This document shows, piece by piece, positions 9,581-19,007 of a DNA stretch of 64,000 nucleotides. The DNA is from Sphingobacterium mizutaii (lineage in GTDB: Bacteria; Bacteroidota; Bacteroidia; Sphingobacteriales; Sphingobacteriaceae): NCBI RefSeq assembly GCF_900187125.1, contig NZ_LT906468.1, forward strand, positions 4,216,001 through 4,280,000. Direction: 5' to 3'. The position numbers and the translations under genes are program-made. Within the stretch, counting starts at the first letter, position 1. Every line of letters starts with the position of its first letter. The notes beneath the pieces were generated by a model. That model searched no databases. It saw only the letters and a program-made list of their open reading frames with translations, and was not told the origin of the DNA.

Positions 9581-10018
9581 CTACTTACCTTCTTCTTTGA
9601 CCCTTTGGAAAATTTTAGGGTTGAATTTGAAGGATGGTGTCATCAAGTATAATAAGATGATTCTGGAATAGCGGTTGTTGAATGGCGCCATGATCAAGGT
9701 GACTGCTAGGGCAACGATGACATATAACCAAGGGCTTTCCAAATTACCGGATAGGAAATAGGTCAATACACAGGCTGTTACCAATTCAGCAACGCTAAGG
9801 GCATAACTGACATACATGGCAACATAGAAATAGCCGGGTTCTTTTTCAAATTTCAACTCACATGCTGGACATCTTTCCAACATTCTCTTAGATTTAAAAC
9901 TCAAAAGAGGTGCTGCGAACATATTACCGGTTCTGCATCTCGGGCATTTACCATCTATTGCACTCTTTAATTCCGAAGGTATGGTATATTTTGTTTCCAT
10001 ATTGATATTTATGTCCAT
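9581..10018 (-). CDS. DUF983 domain membrane protein
   Basis: A 145-residue protein of the DUF983 family. It has two zinc-ribbon-like cysteine pairs, CPRC near residue 24 and CPAC near residue 50, then the FEKEPGYFYVAMYVSYA segment and two or three transmembrane helices. The family has no settled function. The first ATG (10018) overlaps the end of the araC-type gene by ten bases. A second in-frame ATG at 10000 (METKYTIP) could be the true start. The overlap suggests translational coupling to the regulator upstream. Confidence 0.8.
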   Translation of the reverse strand: MDININMETKYTIPSELKSAIDGKCPRCRTGNMFAAPLLSFKSKRMLERCPACELKFEKEPGYFYVAMYVSYALSVAELVTACVLTYFLSGNLESPWLYVIVALAVTLIMAPFNNRYSRIILLYLMTPSFKFNPKIFQRVKEEGK

Positions 10019-10869
10019 TGTGATTTTCTGAATTCTTCGGGGGTCTTACCCTCTACTTTTTTAAAAAATTTTGTAAAATATGAATTATCATTAAAACTCA
10101 ATTCATAGGCCACCTGTGAGATGGTCCAGTCTGGCAAGATCAGCAATCGCTTGGCCTCCAACATGATCCTGTTTCGGATCACTTCCCCCGCTTGGGTCCC
10201 CAGGTATTCCTTACATACCGAATTGAGGTGGTTTGGAGTGACAAATAATAACTCCGCATATTCCTTTGGCAAATGCAGCTCTTTAAAATTCTGGTCGACC
10301 AGGGAAATAAAGTTCTTGATCAACACCAGATGATAGTCGATGCTCTTCGCCGGGAAATTGGGGATATATGCCTGGTCAAACCGCAGCAGAATATAAAGAA
10401 GTAAAGAACGCTTTAGATCTTTTGCTACAGGTAGACTGCTCAGTTCGATCAATTGATCGAATAAGCGGGAAATTTCGCGGACCTGATATTCTTCTAGTGT
10501 GAAAACACCTTCATTCAAGGAAGAAAACAAGTCTAGATTCTCCACATAATCAGGTTGGATCAAAAGGGACTTGAAATAGTCGATATCGAAATTGACGATA
10601 TAGCCAGTCATTTTCCCTTCAAACATCCAGGAGTGCACTTGTCCTGGTCCCATGAAATATACCTGACCACGCTCGATGGGGTATTGTTTGAAATCAATCT
10701 CATGCATCCCCTCTCCTGAAAGGAATAACAACATTTGGTAGAAATTGTGTCGATGTGGAAAAACCAGGTTATTGTTCTTACCTAGGTAAACCTCCAGACG
10801 GTCTGCCAAAAAGTTTTTATCCTCCTTGTAGGATACTGTACATTGCTCTAAAACAGGTATCTTGGCCAT
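10009..10869 (-). CDS. AraC family transcriptional regulator
   Basis: An N-terminal cupin-like sensing domain (FPHRHNFYQMLLFLSGEG, residues about 35-55) is followed by a C-terminal double helix-turn-helix of the AraC/XylS type. That domain has LPKEYAELLFVTPNHLNSVCKEYLG as first HTH and ISQVAYELSFNDNSYFTKFFKK as second. I take the start at ATG 10869 (MAKIPVLEQC), because an upstream ATG at 10878 falls inside a perfect -7 promoter element. The ligand is unknown. It overlaps the DUF983 gene, its likely co-transcribed partner. Confidence 0.85.
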   Translation of the reverse strand: MAKIPVLEQCTVSYKEDKNFLADRLEVYLGKNNNLVFPHRHNFYQMLLFLSGEGMHEIDFKQYPIERGQVYFMGPGQVHSWMFEGKMTGYIVNFDIDYFKSLLIQPDYVENLDLFSSLNEGVFTLEEYQVREISRLFDQLIELSSLPVAKDLKRSLLLYILLRFDQAYIPNFPAKSIDYHLVLIKNFISLVDQNFKELHLPKEYAELLFVTPNHLNSVCKEYLGTQAGEVIRNRIMLEAKRLLILPDWTISQVAYELSFNDNSYFTKFFKKVEGKTPEEFRKSQWT

Positions 10870-10875
10870 ACGATA

Positions 10876-10883
10876 CAAAGGTA
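10876..10883 (-). promoter_or_regulatory. -7 promoter element of the araC-type gene
   Basis: On the minus strand this reads TACCTTTG, an exact TAnnTTTG match. It ends six bases before ATG 10869, so the transcript would have almost no leader. A palindromic ATGGTAT site (10893-10910) lies where the -33 element should be. Confidence 0.55.
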
Positions 10884-10892
10884 ACCAATAAC

Positions 10893-11005
10893 TACCATGA
10901 ATAATGGTATAAAAACAGCCATCAATGGTGTTATTTACTTATTGGATTTATTTACCCCTTATAATCGGGGATAATTAATACCATTGCCTAAATTGAGAAT
11001 GGTAT
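10893..11005. repeat. Repeated ATACCATT/AATGGTAT half-sites
   Basis: TACCAT-N4-AATGGTAT lies at 10893-10910, and ATACCATT (10978-10985) forms a perfect eight-base inverted repeat with AATGGTAT (10998-11005). They sit between the divergent araC-type gene and the 184-residue gene. They are candidate binding sites for the adjacent regulator. Confidence 0.45.
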
Positions 11006-11032
11006 TATTTGTAATATTATTTATCTTTATTT

Positions 11033-11587
11033 ATGTCATTACACAAGGATCAGGAGCTCAAGGAAGCGGTACTCAATTTACCGGCAAAGGAAAAGGACAA
11101 GTTATTGGTCAGGTTAATCAATAAGGACAAGATGCTTTTGAAGCAATTGCACTATGAGCTCTTAGAGGATGAGGCCGATTTGGAGGATCGGATTTTCGAT
11201 CTGAAGAATGCGTTGGAATCTTTGTTTGATGTGAATAGCAATAAGGTCAAAAACCTGCCCATGTATTCCAATTACAAAGGCCTGAACAGCAGCTTGCGCC
11301 AAGCGAGCGGCATGATCAATGAGCATGAGAAGATCACTAAGGATAAGTTTTCCGTGGTGGAATGTAGGCTCTTGATCTTACAGGAGGCCTTTGACCGGTA
11401 TCCCTCCCTATTTGGTCCATCCGCATTATCTCCTGCATTCAAACTGCATAGCTATGTGGGTGCGAGGATCAAAAATGCCGTAAAAATATATGGCAATCTT
11501 CATGAGGATCTACAATTTGACTTGAAAGACCAAATGGAATATGTGCTTGAATTTGCTGAACAGCATAAGCTCGATCAGAGCTTATAG
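11033..11587 (+). CDS. Hypothetical helical protein
   Basis: A 184-residue, charged, almost wholly helical cytoplasmic protein, with no signal peptide or membrane segment. It opens with ELKEAVLNLPAKEKDKLLVRLINKDK, a pattern typical of small Bacteroidota proteins of unknown role, and continues with long amphipathic helices. I do not recognise a named family. It lies just upstream of mfd with about 57 bases between and could share transcripts with it, although mfd has its own -7 element. Codon use looks like that of its neighbours, so it is probably a real gene. Confidence 0.75.
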   Translation: MSLHKDQELKEAVLNLPAKEKDKLLVRLINKDKMLLKQLHYELLEDEADLEDRIFDLKNALESLFDVNSNKVKNLPMYSNYKGLNSSLRQASGMINEHEKITKDKFSVVECRLLILQEAFDRYPSLFGPSALSPAFKLHSYVGARIKNAVKIYGNLHEDLQFDLKDQMEYVLEFAEQHKLDQSL

Positions 11588-11621
11588 GTTGATATCCATT
11601 CCTATTACCCAAGCATTTTTG

Positions 11622-11629
11622 TAAATTTG
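11622..11629 (+). promoter_or_regulatory. -7 promoter element of mfd
   Basis: TAAATTTG, an exact TAnnTTTG match, ends 15 bases before a GTG codon at 11645. It overlaps an in-frame TTG at 11627, which argues that GTG 11645 is the real mfd start. Confidence 0.5.
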
Positions 11630-11644
11630 CAAAAATATACTAGC

Positions 11645-14600
11645 GTGAACATCCAAGAAATATTAGATAAATACATCCTATCCGAACAAGTCAAGCGATT
11701 TACCAGTAGTATCCAGAACGGCAAACCGAAGGTCCATTTAAAGGGATTGGTAGGTTCGTCCGATGCCATGGTCGCTGCCGCCTGCTACCAGATAGAAAAA
11801 CGGTTGAACGTCTTTATTTTGCCTACCCATGAGGAGGCCTCTTATTTCTTGAGTGACCTGGAGAGCTTATTTGATAATCAAATCCTGTTCTTTCCGGCAT
11901 CTTACAGGAAGGCCTTCGATTTTACCATCTTGGACAGCGCCAATGTTCTGCAACGGGCGGAAACGCTGAGTTCACTGAACCGAAATTCTGAATTGCCAAA
12001 AATCGTGGTTACCTATCCTGAAGCCATTTCGGAAAAGGTAATCAACAAAAAGGACCTCGAAAAAAATACATTGGAAATCCGGGTTGGCACTAAGCTGAGC
12101 ATTGATTTCATCAATGAGTTCTTGTATGAATATGATTTTGAACGCGTCGATTTTGTTTATGAACCGGGACAGTTTGCAATCCGCGGTGGCATCGTGGACA
12201 TCTTCTCTTTTTCAAATGACCTCCCCTATCGGATTGAGTTCTTTGGCGATGAAATCGATAGCATCCGGACCTTTGAGATTGAATCCCAACTTTCAGTCAA
12301 CAAGATCAATTCGGTAACTATTGTTCCGAATGTACAAGCAAAATTCCTGAGCAATAACCATATTTCATTATTGGAATATATTGAGAGAGATTCCATTATC
12401 TGGATCAAGGATGTTCAGTTTACGCTGGACATCCTGCAAGAAGGCTATAAAAAGGCTTCCAAATATTGGAAAGCCTTGACAGAAAAGGAAATCAAGGATA
12501 ATCCGGATTGGGTGGATCCGAGATTTACCTTTACAGATGACAAAAACTTCAATGCCATGCTCTTTGAGTACCCATTGGTGGAATTTGGAAAGCAATTTTT
12601 CTATAAACCGGATGAAGAATTCAGTTTTGATACCCATCCACAACCTTCTTTCAATAAAGATTTCAATCTATTGATCCATAACTTTAAGGAAAATGAAAAG
12701 CATGCCATCCATAATTATATCTTTTCGGATTCCACCAAGCAGATTGAACGTATTTATGCCATATTAGAGGATCTGGACAAGACCGTAACCTTCACGCCTA
12801 TATACAAGGCCTTAAGAGAGGGTTTCAGGGATGACAAGCTGAAAGTAGCCTGTTATACCGACCACCAAATATTCGATCGATACTATAAATATAAACGTAG
12901 AAAGGGATATGAGCGCTCCCAGGCGATCACCCTGAAGGAATTGAGTGAATTGAAGCCGGGTGATTACATTACCCATATCGACCACGGTGTAGGAAAATAT
13001 GCCGGTCTGGAAAAGGTGGATGTGAACGGCAAGAGCCAGGAAATGATCCGCTTGGTCTATGCAGACAATGATTTACTGTATGTCAATATCAACTCCTTAA
13101 ACCGTATTTCCAAATATTCTGGGAAGGAAGGAACTGTTCCGAAGATGAATAAATTGGGAACGGACGCTTGGGAGAAACTGAAAAGGACGACCAAGAAAAA
13201 GGTTAAGGATATAGCCCGGGACTTGATCATGCTCTATGCTAAGCGAAAAGCCCAAACGGGAAATGCTTTCAGTCCGGATACCTATTTGCAACGGGAATTG
13301 GAAGCCTCCTTTATCTATGAGGATACACCAGACCAGGAAAAGGCTACGGCTGACCTGAAAAAGGACATGGAATCGCCGCATCCAATGGATAGATTGGTCT
13401 GCGGGGATGTGGGTTTCGGTAAGACCGAGGTCGCTATCCGTGCTGCCTTTAAAGCTGTAGCAGATAGCAAACAGGTAGCGGTATTGGTTCCTACGACCAT
13501 TTTGGCGCTGCAACATTACCGTACTTTCTCGGAAAGATTGAAAGGCATGCCGGCAAACATTGATTATATCAATCGTTTCAAAAGCAGCAAGCAGATCAAA
13601 GAAACCCTTAAGAAACTAGAAGAAGGTAAAATAGATATCATAATCGGGACCCACCGCTTGGTCAGCAAGGATGTGAAATTCAAAGATCTAGGCTTGATGA
13701 TCATCGATGAGGAGCAAAAATTTGGGGTATCGGTAAAAGAGAAGTTAAAGGTCATGCGTGCCAATGTGGACTCATTGACCTTGACGGCAACACCGATCCC
13801 AAGGACTTTACACTTCTCCCTGATGGGAGCGCGGGATTTGAGTATTATCTCGACCCCTCCACCTAATAGGCAGCCCGTACAGACTGAATTACACGTCTTC
13901 AATGAGAGTTTAATCCAAGAAGCGGTGAGCTTCGAGATCGATCGTGGCGGTCAGATTTTCTTTATCCATAATCGGGTTGCAGACCTTCCTCAATTGGGCA
14001 TGCTGATCCGCAAATTGGTTTCTGGGGCACGTGTGGGAATTGCCCACGGACAATTGGAAGGGGACGACCTGGAAGATGTCATGTTGAAGTTCATCAACCA
14101 TGAATATGATGTATTGATTGCGACAACCATTATTGAAGCGGGTTTGGATATTCCTAATGCGAATACCATTATTATCAATCAGGCGCACATGTTTGGTCTG
14201 AGTGACCTCCATCAAATGCGAGGCCGTGTAGGAAGGTCGAACAAAAAGGCCTTCTGTTATCTCTTGAGCCCGCCATTATCAACCTTGACCACCGAAGCAT
14301 ATAAACGTCTATCGGCTATCGAGGAGTTCTCTGAATTAGGGTCCGGTTTCAATGTTGCGATGCGAGATTTGGATATCCGTGGATCAGGTAACCTATTGGG
14401 TGCCGAACAGTCGGGATTCATTGCCGAGATCGGTTTTGAAATGTACAATAAGATCTTGGATGAGGCGGTGCAAGAGCTGAAAGACGATGAGTTCGGCGAA
14501 CTATTTGCCGATGAGGAAAACAGAAAATACGTAAACTTTACGCAGATCGATACGGATCTGGAGGTGATGATTCCGGATGAATATGTGACCAATGTTTCTG

Positions 14601-14980
14601 AGCGCTACAATCTGTACAACGATATTTCGAAGTTGAAGGATGAAGGACAGTTACAGAAATTTGAGAAGGAATTGATAGATCGCTTTGGGCCAATACCTGA
14701 GCCGGTGTTTGAACTGTTCAATACCTTAAGGCTGCAGTGGCTGGGTAAGGAGATCGGTTTGGAGAAAATATCCTACAAGAAACATGTTTTGAAAGGGTAT
14801 TTCGTTAAAAATCCGAAATCTAGCTACTATCAGTCGGATAGTTTTGGAAAAGTACTGGGCTTCGTTCAGCAACATGCCAACAATTCCAATATGAAAGAAG
14901 TAAAAGGTCAATTGCGTATAGCTATCAATAATGTGAACAGTATTGAATATGCTATTGAATTGTTGAAACAGATGCGATAA
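11645..14980 (+). CDS. mfd: Transcription-repair coupling factor
   Basis: Mfd binds RNA polymerase stalled at DNA lesions, dislodges it by ATP-driven translocation, and recruits UvrA. The roughly 1110-residue length is usual for Bacteroidota. Domains in order: UvrB-like N-terminal part (IRGGIVDIFSFSNDLPYRIEFFGDE near 190), CarD-like RNA polymerase interaction domain (LKPGDYITHIDHGVGKYAG near 445), SF2 motor with Walker A GDVGFGKTE (near 597), DEEQ box in IIDEEQKFG, motif VI QMRGRVGRS, and the C-terminal TRCF D7 domain. The GTG at 11645 is preferred over a TTG at 11627 that lies inside a promoter element. Confidence 0.97.
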   Translation: MNIQEILDKYILSEQVKRFTSSIQNGKPKVHLKGLVGSSDAMVAAACYQIEKRLNVFILPTHEEASYFLSDLESLFDNQILFFPASYRKAFDFTILDSANVLQRAETLSSLNRNSELPKIVVTYPEAISEKVINKKDLEKNTLEIRVGTKLSIDFINEFLYEYDFERVDFVYEPGQFAIRGGIVDIFSFSNDLPYRIEFFGDEIDSIRTFEIESQLSVNKINSVTIVPNVQAKFLSNNHISLLEYIERDSIIWIKDVQFTLDILQEGYKKASKYWKALTEKEIKDNPDWVDPRFTFTDDKNFNAMLFEYPLVEFGKQFFYKPDEEFSFDTHPQPSFNKDFNLLIHNFKENEKHAIHNYIFSDSTKQIERIYAILEDLDKTVTFTPIYKALREGFRDDKLKVACYTDHQIFDRYYKYKRRKGYERSQAITLKELSELKPGDYITHIDHGVGKYAGLEKVDVNGKSQEMIRLVYADNDLLYVNINSLNRISKYSGKEGTVPKMNKLGTDAWEKLKRTTKKKVKDIARDLIMLYAKRKAQTGNAFSPDTYLQRELEASFIYEDTPDQEKATADLKKDMESPHPMDRLVCGDVGFGKTEVAIRAAFKAVADSKQVAVLVPTTILALQHYRTFSERLKGMPANIDYINRFKSSKQIKETLKKLEEGKIDIIIGTHRLVSKDVKFKDLGLMIIDEEQKFGVSVKEKLKVMRANVDSLTLTATPIPRTLHFSLMGARDLSIISTPPPNRQPVQTELHVFNESLIQEAVSFEIDRGGQIFFIHNRVADLPQLGMLIRKLVSGARVGIAHGQLEGDDLEDVMLKFINHEYDVLIATTIIEAGLDIPNANTIIINQAHMFGLSDLHQMRGRVGRSNKKAFCYLLSPPLSTLTTEAYKRLSAIEEFSELGSGFNVAMRDLDIRGSGNLLGAEQSGFIAEIGFEMYNKILDEAVQELKDDEFGELFADEENRKYVNFTQIDTDLEVMIPDEYVTNVSERYNLYNDISKLKDEGQLQKFEKELIDRFGPIPEPVFELFNTLRLQWLGKEIGLEKISYKKHVLKGYFVKNPKSSYYQSDSFGKVLGFVQQHANNSNMKEVKGQLRIAINNVNSIEYAIELLKQMR

Positions 14981-15098
14981 GACTTTAAGGTCGAATGGCT
15001 AATTTATAGAGGAAGACAAAATAACCTCCAATAAATTTTAATACATATAGTAACCTATACTTTCTTTTTGATTTTCTTTTCGAATGAACGTACATAAA

Positions 15099-15141
15099 AT
15101 GTCCTAATGTTGTTACCCAAAAGTAACCCACATTAGGACAT
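15099..15141. terminator. Hairpin between convergent mfd and M14 peptidase genes
   Basis: ATGTCCTAATGT (15099-15110) pairs perfectly with ACATTAGGACAT (15130-15141), with an inner GTTAC/GTAAC stem. It lies between two converging genes. There is no clear T-run next to it, so a terminator role is likely but not certain. Confidence 0.55.
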
Positions 15142-15167
15142 GATACAATCCCCGATATAGGGTATTT

Positions 15168-17663
15168 TTATTCAACCGTTAGGAAGGTCGCATTAGCCAT
15201 GATCAGCTTACCGCTTTCCCAAAAATTCCTAAACAACACATTGTCCGTCAAATAGATAACCGAACCCCTACCAAGGTTCTGCGTTCCGAAGACCATTCCA
15301 TTTTTCAGTTTTTTGTTCAAGTTATGACCTACAAACCCGCTCATCTTTGAGTTTTCTGTGATGTAGCCCACATTCCAACCTTTGTTTGGTTCGAAATATT
15401 GAAATAGATTGTCATCCTGTTTCAGGGTGAAGTAATCTTTAACACCGAACATCAATGGGTGGGAATTATCGAAGGTCAGTTTGAAGATGGCTCCAGAGGT
15501 ATAATTCTCCATTGCACCTCTTTCACGATCTCCATATTTCTTCAATGGACTTGGTTTAGATTTAGCAGAGGTATCTTGTTTTACCGTTTTCAATTCGGAC
15601 CAAGATTGTGCAGCCAATTGACTTACTGCACTTTCAAGAGCAATGACCTTTCCACCTTTTCTAATCCAACTTGCAAACTCCTCGCTCTGGCCTTTGTCCT
15701 TTAGGAAAGAGTAATTCCCATTAGGCATAATGAATACATCGATCTCATCCCAGTCTACCCTAGCAAAATCGGTAGGATTGATCAGGATAATTGGATACTG
15801 CAATTGCTGATCAAAGAAATGCCACACCTCGCCCACATTGGTCGCTCTAAGACCTTCGCCAGCCATCATCATGACCTTTGGAGCCTTGATGGTCTTCACA
15901 TCGGAACTTCCCAAATCCTTTCCTCCTTCTACAATTCCAGATTGGATAGCATAGGTTTTCACCTGTAACTTGTCCGCCTCTTCTTTCATGATCTTTTCTA
16001 CATTCGCTTGTTTATTGCCGTTCTTCATGACCAAGAGTGATCCTTTTGGAAATTCATCCGAACCGATCTTGAAGCTCTGATCTGAGACTTTAACGGTGAT
16101 CTTATGGCGTAATAGGGCAGCCAATAATTTTGCTGAAGAAAAACCATCCCATTTTACCGCATATCCAAAATTAGAACCAGTCGCATTGCTGATAGTCTCT
16201 AATTGGTAAGGATTAAGGTTGCTGATTTTCGTTTGGGAAGCTATAGCTGGAAGACCATAAACATAAGGCAAAGACCAAGCGGTAATATCGTAGGTAATCG
16301 AATCGGTCAGTTTCGCTTCCGGTTCAAACAGTACGCGAATCAAGGCCGCTTTGGATTGATTGCCCGGAATGACCAAATCCTTTTCAGTCAGGCTATGGTT
16401 CTGTTCCTTCTTACTGAAGTAATCAAAGCCCTTTACAGAACCTGAGGAAGAGTAATAATTGATCTTATTCTTGTCCAATAGTTCCATTAGGGAGCGCATG
16501 GTCTTATCACGGGAAGAGTCGTACTTGATCACATAGGTTTGGTAAGAAGAAAGTTTACCGGCTGCGGCATCATCTCCGAATTTCTTGAATTCAGAAACCA
16601 CCTTAGCTGAGTTTTGGGAAACCACTTCAATAATGTTCATTCCTGAAGCATGGTGCTGGATAGCACGGTCCACCAATGTCAGTGTATCCTTTTCATCGGT
16701 ATAGACTCCTAATCCTGCAGAACCATTTCCTGCTTTTTCAAAGGTCATACCGATGGCTCCAGAATAGATGGGATAGGTGTCCCCATAGGAGGGGTAAAAC
16801 AGGTCGAAGCGTTCCTTGGTGAAGTAAAGCCAGCCTTTGGAATCAAAATATTTTGCATTATGCTTTCCAATGGTGGTCTGAAACTCCCTTTGCCATGGCG
16901 TGATCACCTCATGGAAGGGCTCAGCTGCCGGTGGAAAATAGTATGGCGAGTTAATTCCCTGTTCGTGGAAATCAGCATGGATATGAGGCAACCACTTGTT
17001 GTAGATGGCTGCACGGAAAGTACTTTCCTTCTGCGTTTGCCAAGCCCAATCACGGTTCATATCGAAATAATAATGATTATATCGACCTCCCGGCCAAGGT
17101 TCGCGGTGCTCTCTAGCATAGATCTCCGGATTGTACTTGATGCCCACGGTTCCGTTGTACCAATTGTTATAACGTTCGGTTCCATCAGGATTCAAGCAAG
17201 GGTCTAGGATAACCAGGGTGTTATCCAACCAACCTTTGCTCTTTCTGTTGTTGGGATTTACCAATTCGAATAAGGTCATCATGGAAGCTTCAATGGATGA
17301 GGTTTCATTCCCATGGATGTTATTGCTGATCCAGACAATGGCAGGACCATTACTGTTTCCCTCGCCTTGCGTAGCATGAGCAAGCTTCAAGTTATTGGTG
17401 CGGATATTTTCAAGGTTTCCGATGTTTTGGGCAGAAGAAATATAGAAAACCTTTAAGGGCCTACCTTCAGGGGTTTCTCCATAAGATTCCATTTTCACTT
17501 GGTTTGGGACCTGATCTGCCACATACTGATAATATTCCAAAACCTTCCAATGCGGCGTCACTTTGGTTCCCACCTGATAGCCTAGATATTCAGCGGGGGA
17601 TTTGATTTGCGCATAAGAAAGTGTGGAAATAAAACAAGCCAGGATGGCCAGTATTTTTTTCAT
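15168..17663 (-). CDS. M14 family zinc carboxypeptidase, secreted
   Basis: An 831-residue exported protein with a clear signal peptide (ILAILACFISTLSYAQ). The M14 carboxypeptidase domain shows the HxxE zinc motif in NIHGNETSS (near residue 114), the third zinc ligand in HADFHEQG (near 230), and the catalytic Glu in GMTFEKAG (near 310). The C-terminal half carries further domains, including a segment beginning KVMMMAGEGLR that resembles a glutamine-amidotransferase-like fold. It probably digests peptides or peptide side chains in the periplasm or outside the cell. It is a single gene, divergent from the PLP enzyme at 17777. Confidence 0.88.
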   Translation of the reverse strand: MKKILAILACFISTLSYAQIKSPAEYLGYQVGTKVTPHWKVLEYYQYVADQVPNQVKMESYGETPEGRPLKVFYISSAQNIGNLENIRTNNLKLAHATQGEGNSNGPAIVWISNNIHGNETSSIEASMMTLFELVNPNNRKSKGWLDNTLVILDPCLNPDGTERYNNWYNGTVGIKYNPEIYAREHREPWPGGRYNHYYFDMNRDWAWQTQKESTFRAAIYNKWLPHIHADFHEQGINSPYYFPPAAEPFHEVITPWQREFQTTIGKHNAKYFDSKGWLYFTKERFDLFYPSYGDTYPIYSGAIGMTFEKAGNGSAGLGVYTDEKDTLTLVDRAIQHHASGMNIIEVVSQNSAKVVSEFKKFGDDAAAGKLSSYQTYVIKYDSSRDKTMRSLMELLDKNKINYYSSSGSVKGFDYFSKKEQNHSLTEKDLVIPGNQSKAALIRVLFEPEAKLTDSITYDITAWSLPYVYGLPAIASQTKISNLNPYQLETISNATGSNFGYAVKWDGFSSAKLLAALLRHKITVKVSDQSFKIGSDEFPKGSLLVMKNGNKQANVEKIMKEEADKLQVKTYAIQSGIVEGGKDLGSSDVKTIKAPKVMMMAGEGLRATNVGEVWHFFDQQLQYPIILINPTDFARVDWDEIDVFIMPNGNYSFLKDKGQSEEFASWIRKGGKVIALESAVSQLAAQSWSELKTVKQDTSAKSKPSPLKKYGDRERGAMENYTSGAIFKLTFDNSHPLMFGVKDYFTLKQDDNLFQYFEPNKGWNVGYITENSKMSGFVGHNLNKKLKNGMVFGTQNLGRGSVIYLTDNVLFRNFWESGKLIMANATFLTVE

Positions 17664-17776
17664 AGTATTAGAGGTTAATTAGGGTTTAATAATTTAAAAT
17701 AATTCGTTGCTGAAATTAAGTATTTACAAGTTATTTTTTTAATTTTCAGTCCTTTATTTTTTAAACCCAACCTACT

Positions 17777-18964
17777 ATGGCTCATTTAGAAACCGACCTC
17801 ATCCATAAAGGCCAAGAATTCAACAGTAGTAAAGCTGTTGTAACACCCATTTATCAGACATCTACCTATTTTGCAGATGAAGATTTAAAGAACTATATCA
17901 TTTCCGCTACAGAGACCAAGAATCCTAATTTTTACCATCGGCATGGTAATCCGACCAACTCACAGGCTGCGGCAATTGTAGCGAGTTTGGAGAAAACGGA
18001 AGATGCCCTGGTTTTGGCAACGGGGATGGCAGCTATCAGCACGGCCATATTATCAGTTGTGAAGGCTGGCGATCATGTGGTGACACAAAACTCCCTATAT
18101 TCTGGCGCTATGCTCTTCTTTAAGAACTTCTTGACCGAGTATGGAGTGGAAGTAACCCACGTGGACCAAAAAGACAACGAAGCCTTTGAGAAGGCCATTA
18201 AAGCCAATACTAAATTGATCTATATTGAAACGCCCTCGAATCCAAACTTAGATGTCACCGACCTGAAGTTTATCGCTGAGCTCGGAAAGAAGCACCAACT
18301 GACCACGATGGCGGACAATACCTTTGCTTCGCCTATCAACCAGACTCCAACGGAGTTCGGGATTGATGTGGTAGTGCACTCGGCAACTAAATACTTGGGT
18401 GGTCACAGTGACCTAACTGCCGGGGTAGTCTGTGGAAGCAAGGAATTTATTGAACGGGTATGGAAAAGATCGTTGATGCTGGGCGGATCGTTGAGTCCTT
18501 TTGACTCTTGGTTGTTATTGCGTGGTCTTAAAACGCTTTCTATGCGGGTGAAGCAAATCAACAGCAATGCATTGGCTTTGGCCGAATACTTTGAAAAACA
18601 TCCGGCAATTAAATATGCTGGCTATGTTGGGCTTCCTTCTCACCCTCAATATGAACTGGTCAAAAAACAGATGCGCGGTGGCACGGGCATGCTTTGCATA
18701 GAGGTCATAGGGCAGAATGAAGACGATGCTTATAAAAATGCGCAATCGGTATTGAACAAACTGGAAGTATTTGCCAATGCCGCCAGTTTAGGAGGTGTGG
18801 AATCCTTGGTGGTCCATCCGGCCAGCATGTGGGGTTCGCATCATGATAAAACCCAGAAATCTGTTTCCGGAATAAGCAATGGCATGCTCCGGATTTCAGT
18901 CGGGATTGAACATATAGACGATCTGATTGCAGATTTTGAACATGCACTAGAAGGAATTAAATAG
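17777..18964 (+). CDS. Trans-sulfuration PLP enzyme (cystathionine gamma-synthase/lyase family)
   Basis: A 395-residue member of the Cys/Met metabolism PLP-dependent family. The PLP-binding lysine is in HSATKYLGGHSD (near residue 205), with YHRHGNPTN, ATGMAAIS and LGGVESLVVHPASM as family signatures. It acts in the cytoplasm on cystathionine, homoserine esters or methionine. The sequence alone does not separate cystathionine gamma-synthase, beta-lyase and methionine gamma-lyase. No other sulfur gene is nearby. A perfect hairpin terminator follows four bases after the coding sequence starts to end. Confidence 0.9.
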   Translation: MAHLETDLIHKGQEFNSSKAVVTPIYQTSTYFADEDLKNYIISATETKNPNFYHRHGNPTNSQAAAIVASLEKTEDALVLATGMAAISTAILSVVKAGDHVVTQNSLYSGAMLFFKNFLTEYGVEVTHVDQKDNEAFEKAIKANTKLIYIETPSNPNLDVTDLKFIAELGKKHQLTTMADNTFASPINQTPTEFGIDVVVHSATKYLGGHSDLTAGVVCGSKEFIERVWKRSLMLGGSLSPFDSWLLLRGLKTLSMRVKQINSNALALAEYFEKHPAIKYAGYVGLPSHPQYELVKKQMRGGTGMLCIEVIGQNEDDAYKNAQSVLNKLEVFANAASLGGVESLVVHPASMWGSHHDKTQKSVSGISNGMLRISVGIEHIDDLIADFEHALEGIK

Positions 18965-18996
18965 AAGAAGCGGGTTAAGCCCGCTTCTTCTATTTT
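18963..18996. terminator. Bidirectional intrinsic terminator
   Basis: A perfect 12-base-pair stem, AGAAGAAGCGGG with CCCGCTTCTTCT, and a five-base loop, followed by TATTTTG. It lies between the convergent PLP-enzyme gene and the GH127 gene, so it ends both transcripts. Confidence 0.85.
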
Positions 18997-19007
18997 GATC
19001 TTATTCT

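Noticed and set aside
13097..13516. Minus-strand frame of 139 codons within mfd
   Set aside because: It lies opposite the mfd translocase motifs and has no recognisable product.
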